Part shown: positions 62,058 through 64,000 of the stretch, in pieces | Position numbering within the stretch: the stretch's first letter is position 1 | Layout of the letters: every line of letters begins with the position of its first letter | From: Elysia chlorotica | Lineage: Eukaryota > Mollusca > Gastropoda > Plakobranchidae | Assembly (NCBI GenBank): GCA_003991915.1 | Contig: RQTK01000327.1 | Location: 69,046-133,045, forward strand | Length of the DNA: 64,000 bases | Direction of reading: 5' to 3' | Position numbers and translations under genes: made by a program | The notes under the pieces: model-generated | Told to the model about the DNA's origin: nothing | Databases searched by the model: none | The model's input: only the letters and a program-made list of their open reading frames with translations

Positions 62058-64000
62058 CTGGGTATGAAAGATACAACACATTTTTGTTGTTGAAACTATC
62101 TGTCATGAAAAAGTCAACCCATTGCCAATTTTAAAAAGAATATTTGTATTTAGCTTGAAAAATTAGAAAATATAAGATGCATACTTGATTTGCAACAAAG
62201 ATTATAATGCGTTTGCTCGTACGAACAAAAAGTTAAGCTGTGTTCAGGTTTTTAGATTAGAATAAGAGACCAAAAATTACAAAGATTATAAACCACAGCA
62301 GATTGTGTTGTACTATCAATGAGTCTTTGCAGGATTATTGGAGAAGCTTTTGGGAAGTCAAACTAAACAAACAAACAAAAAACCAACAAAACACTACAGT
62401 ATGATCCGAGCAATAATAGAAAATTTTAGTGAGCATATTAATTATCTTACAATTTTATAAAAAGGAATCTGTAGAATCCTTTATCTGCAATAGCTTCCTT
62501 TTGATAGATTTTTAAGGTGGCAAATATAAATCATAAGGATACATTAAATGTGTAAAAACATTTTTATTGCTAACACATTTTTTTAAATACCCAGCTAGAC
62601 AAAATAAAATAAGCAACAAAGATAATATAAGATATGTCAATGTTTTTTTATGACAAACACAAGCACTGCATAAAATCAAAGGTTTGCAAAAGCAAAAAAA
62701 AATAAATAACAGCAACTTTTTTGTGATCGACCGATGCTTACTAACCAAAAATGAACTAAAAATTATAACGAGTAAAGGGTCAACGAGTCAGCAAAAGTGT
62801 CTATTTTTTAAATAACGAGATTAGGTATACCAACCAATGAAAATAATGAGCAAATGTTTTTCTCTTCACTCTTGATGACCATATAAATTTATACATGTAT
62901 TGTAACTGGAATGTTTGTAAAGAGTATGCATAAAATATATAATATGGCCTGACATTAAATTTAACATTGCAGATAGTTTCCATTTTCAGCTGACAATTTA
63001 TTGTTTCAATGGGATAGGGAATGTAAGGGAAAGTACCGGTAGATGCATTTTCATAATTTCTAAAGTGACGAGAGGGAAATTTTCAATAAGGCTTGTCAAA
63101 GGACAATGACTTAATAGTTATGCCCAATGTGTGACAGAAGAACTATTCCAACATGCTACTTTCAGTTAAATCACCAAAGCCCAAATTATATCAAAACTTT
63201 AAAATATCTACTCTAAAACAACAAATCTACAGCTTGACAACATCTTACTTTAAGAATATGAGTGCTTTGTACAGATCCTAAGACCATGTTTTAAGGCTGT
63301 TATATTTAGATTCTATCCATATAAATATTTATAGAGTGTGCCTAGATAGATTTGATTCCTAATAGTACACCATGCCATCGTTTATACTTACATAGAATTA
63401 AAAATGTTATCGTACCTACAAAAATCACATGCTTATTCTATGTTTGTTTGTTTTAATCCACATTTGGAAAGGTCTCTGCATTATTCATTCAGCCTTTATA
63501 AACTTTAAGTAAAAAATATTCCTCTATTCTAGTGCTGACTCAGATTAGAAGACTAGAAAATAAACATAAGTCTGAAACAATAACATATTAAAATAACCAA
63601 AAAAAAAAAATCATTAAAAAATTCTAAACATTAACCTTTTAGGAGCTTGTGTACACTTTTTGGATGAATGATTTGCTATTCGTTTTTGTCTTCTTTATAC
63701 TAGGATAAAGAAATAATAAAACTGTAGTGGGTCTTATTGACTGATCAGTCAAAATGCTAACAGAAATTTAATTGAACTGAGAACAAATAAAACCTTGAGC
63801 GGAGAAAAGAGGCGATATTAAAATTGACAGCGTTCATTATTGAAGTCAAAATAAATTGAAATTGAAAACACTTTAAGTGTTGTTTGGTAATGATAACCAT
63901 TACTGTTCGCTACTGCCTCAAGCTTTATTGTATTATTTTCTATCAATCACAAAATGAACAATTTCTCAAATATATCAGTTTAAGTGTTTCATAGAAAAGA
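62058..64000 (-). other. Myosin gene intron, no further exon accepted
   Basis: AT-rich intronic sequence. The exon at 62057 needs a preceding exon ending in phase 2, and I found none here that stays open with good splice sites. Confidence 0.6.

Noticed and set aside
63634-63690. Possible extra myosin exon (KKCTQAPK-like, basic)
   Set aside because: With the best acceptor no frame stays open to a donor of the right phase; the match is short and could be chance.

Overview
The window is AT-rich nuclear DNA from an animal. Genes are split into short exons with GT/AG borders, introns are large and full of repeats, and there are many microsatellites, tRNA-derived SINE-like repeats and DNA transposon remnants. 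The protein matches are typical of an invertebrate bilaterian. The dense TCTAGATCT and TAGGCCTA motifs and the SINE style make a mollusc, perhaps a gastropod, my best guess, but the sequence does not prove it. There are no prokaryotic features.

Four conserved host genes give the layout. (1) SKIC3 (TTC37) lies on the minus strand, with its start codon at 20624. Twenty-two coding exons run down to 4114, and the rest of the gene lies off the left edge. (2) BCCIP lies on the plus strand, 26686-34805, seven coding exons, complete. It is divergent from SKIC3 across a repeat-rich 6-kb spacer. (3) KAT7 (HBO1, MYST family) lies on the minus strand, 52297-40925, thirteen coding exons, complete at about 590 residues. 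It is convergent with BCCIP. (4) The last two exons of a long-tailed class I myosin (MYO1E/F type, ending in an SH3 domain) lie on the minus strand at 62057-61513, and the rest of that gene lies off the right edge. I built the exon models by hand. Reading phases agree across every junction of these four models.

The genes do not form one pathway: cytoplasmic 3'-5' mRNA decay (SKIC3), ribosome biogenesis and genome maintenance (BCCIP), histone H3/H4 acetylation (KAT7) and actin-membrane motility (myosin I).

The most interesting structure is recent local duplication that touches coding exons. A segment of about 525 bp carrying SKIC3 exon 21 occurs twice (1-525 and 4494-5019), almost identical, and the downstream exon copy is out of phase with exon 22. 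A segment of about 510 bp carrying the start of the BCCIP terminal exon also occurs twice (33070-33582 and 34194-34694). The first copy runs into an (AG)n(AC)n tract and would give a different C-terminus. Between the two SKIC3 copies lie a possible small four-exon gene on the opposite strand (1213-2488) and a rearranged mariner element with its two halves head to head (3188-3961). SKIC3 also has a candidate alternative 53-nt exon next to a normal exon of the same length and phases.

The remainder is repeats: a tRNA-headed SINE family (five copies), a composite repeat of about 950 bp with a tRNA-like segment (three copies), a dispersed repeat of about 500 bp (two copies), modules with inverted TTTTCACCCG motifs, a 56-bp near-perfect palindrome upstream of BCCIP, a piggyBac-like remnant, and a 685-base assembly gap inside a (CTA)n tract.
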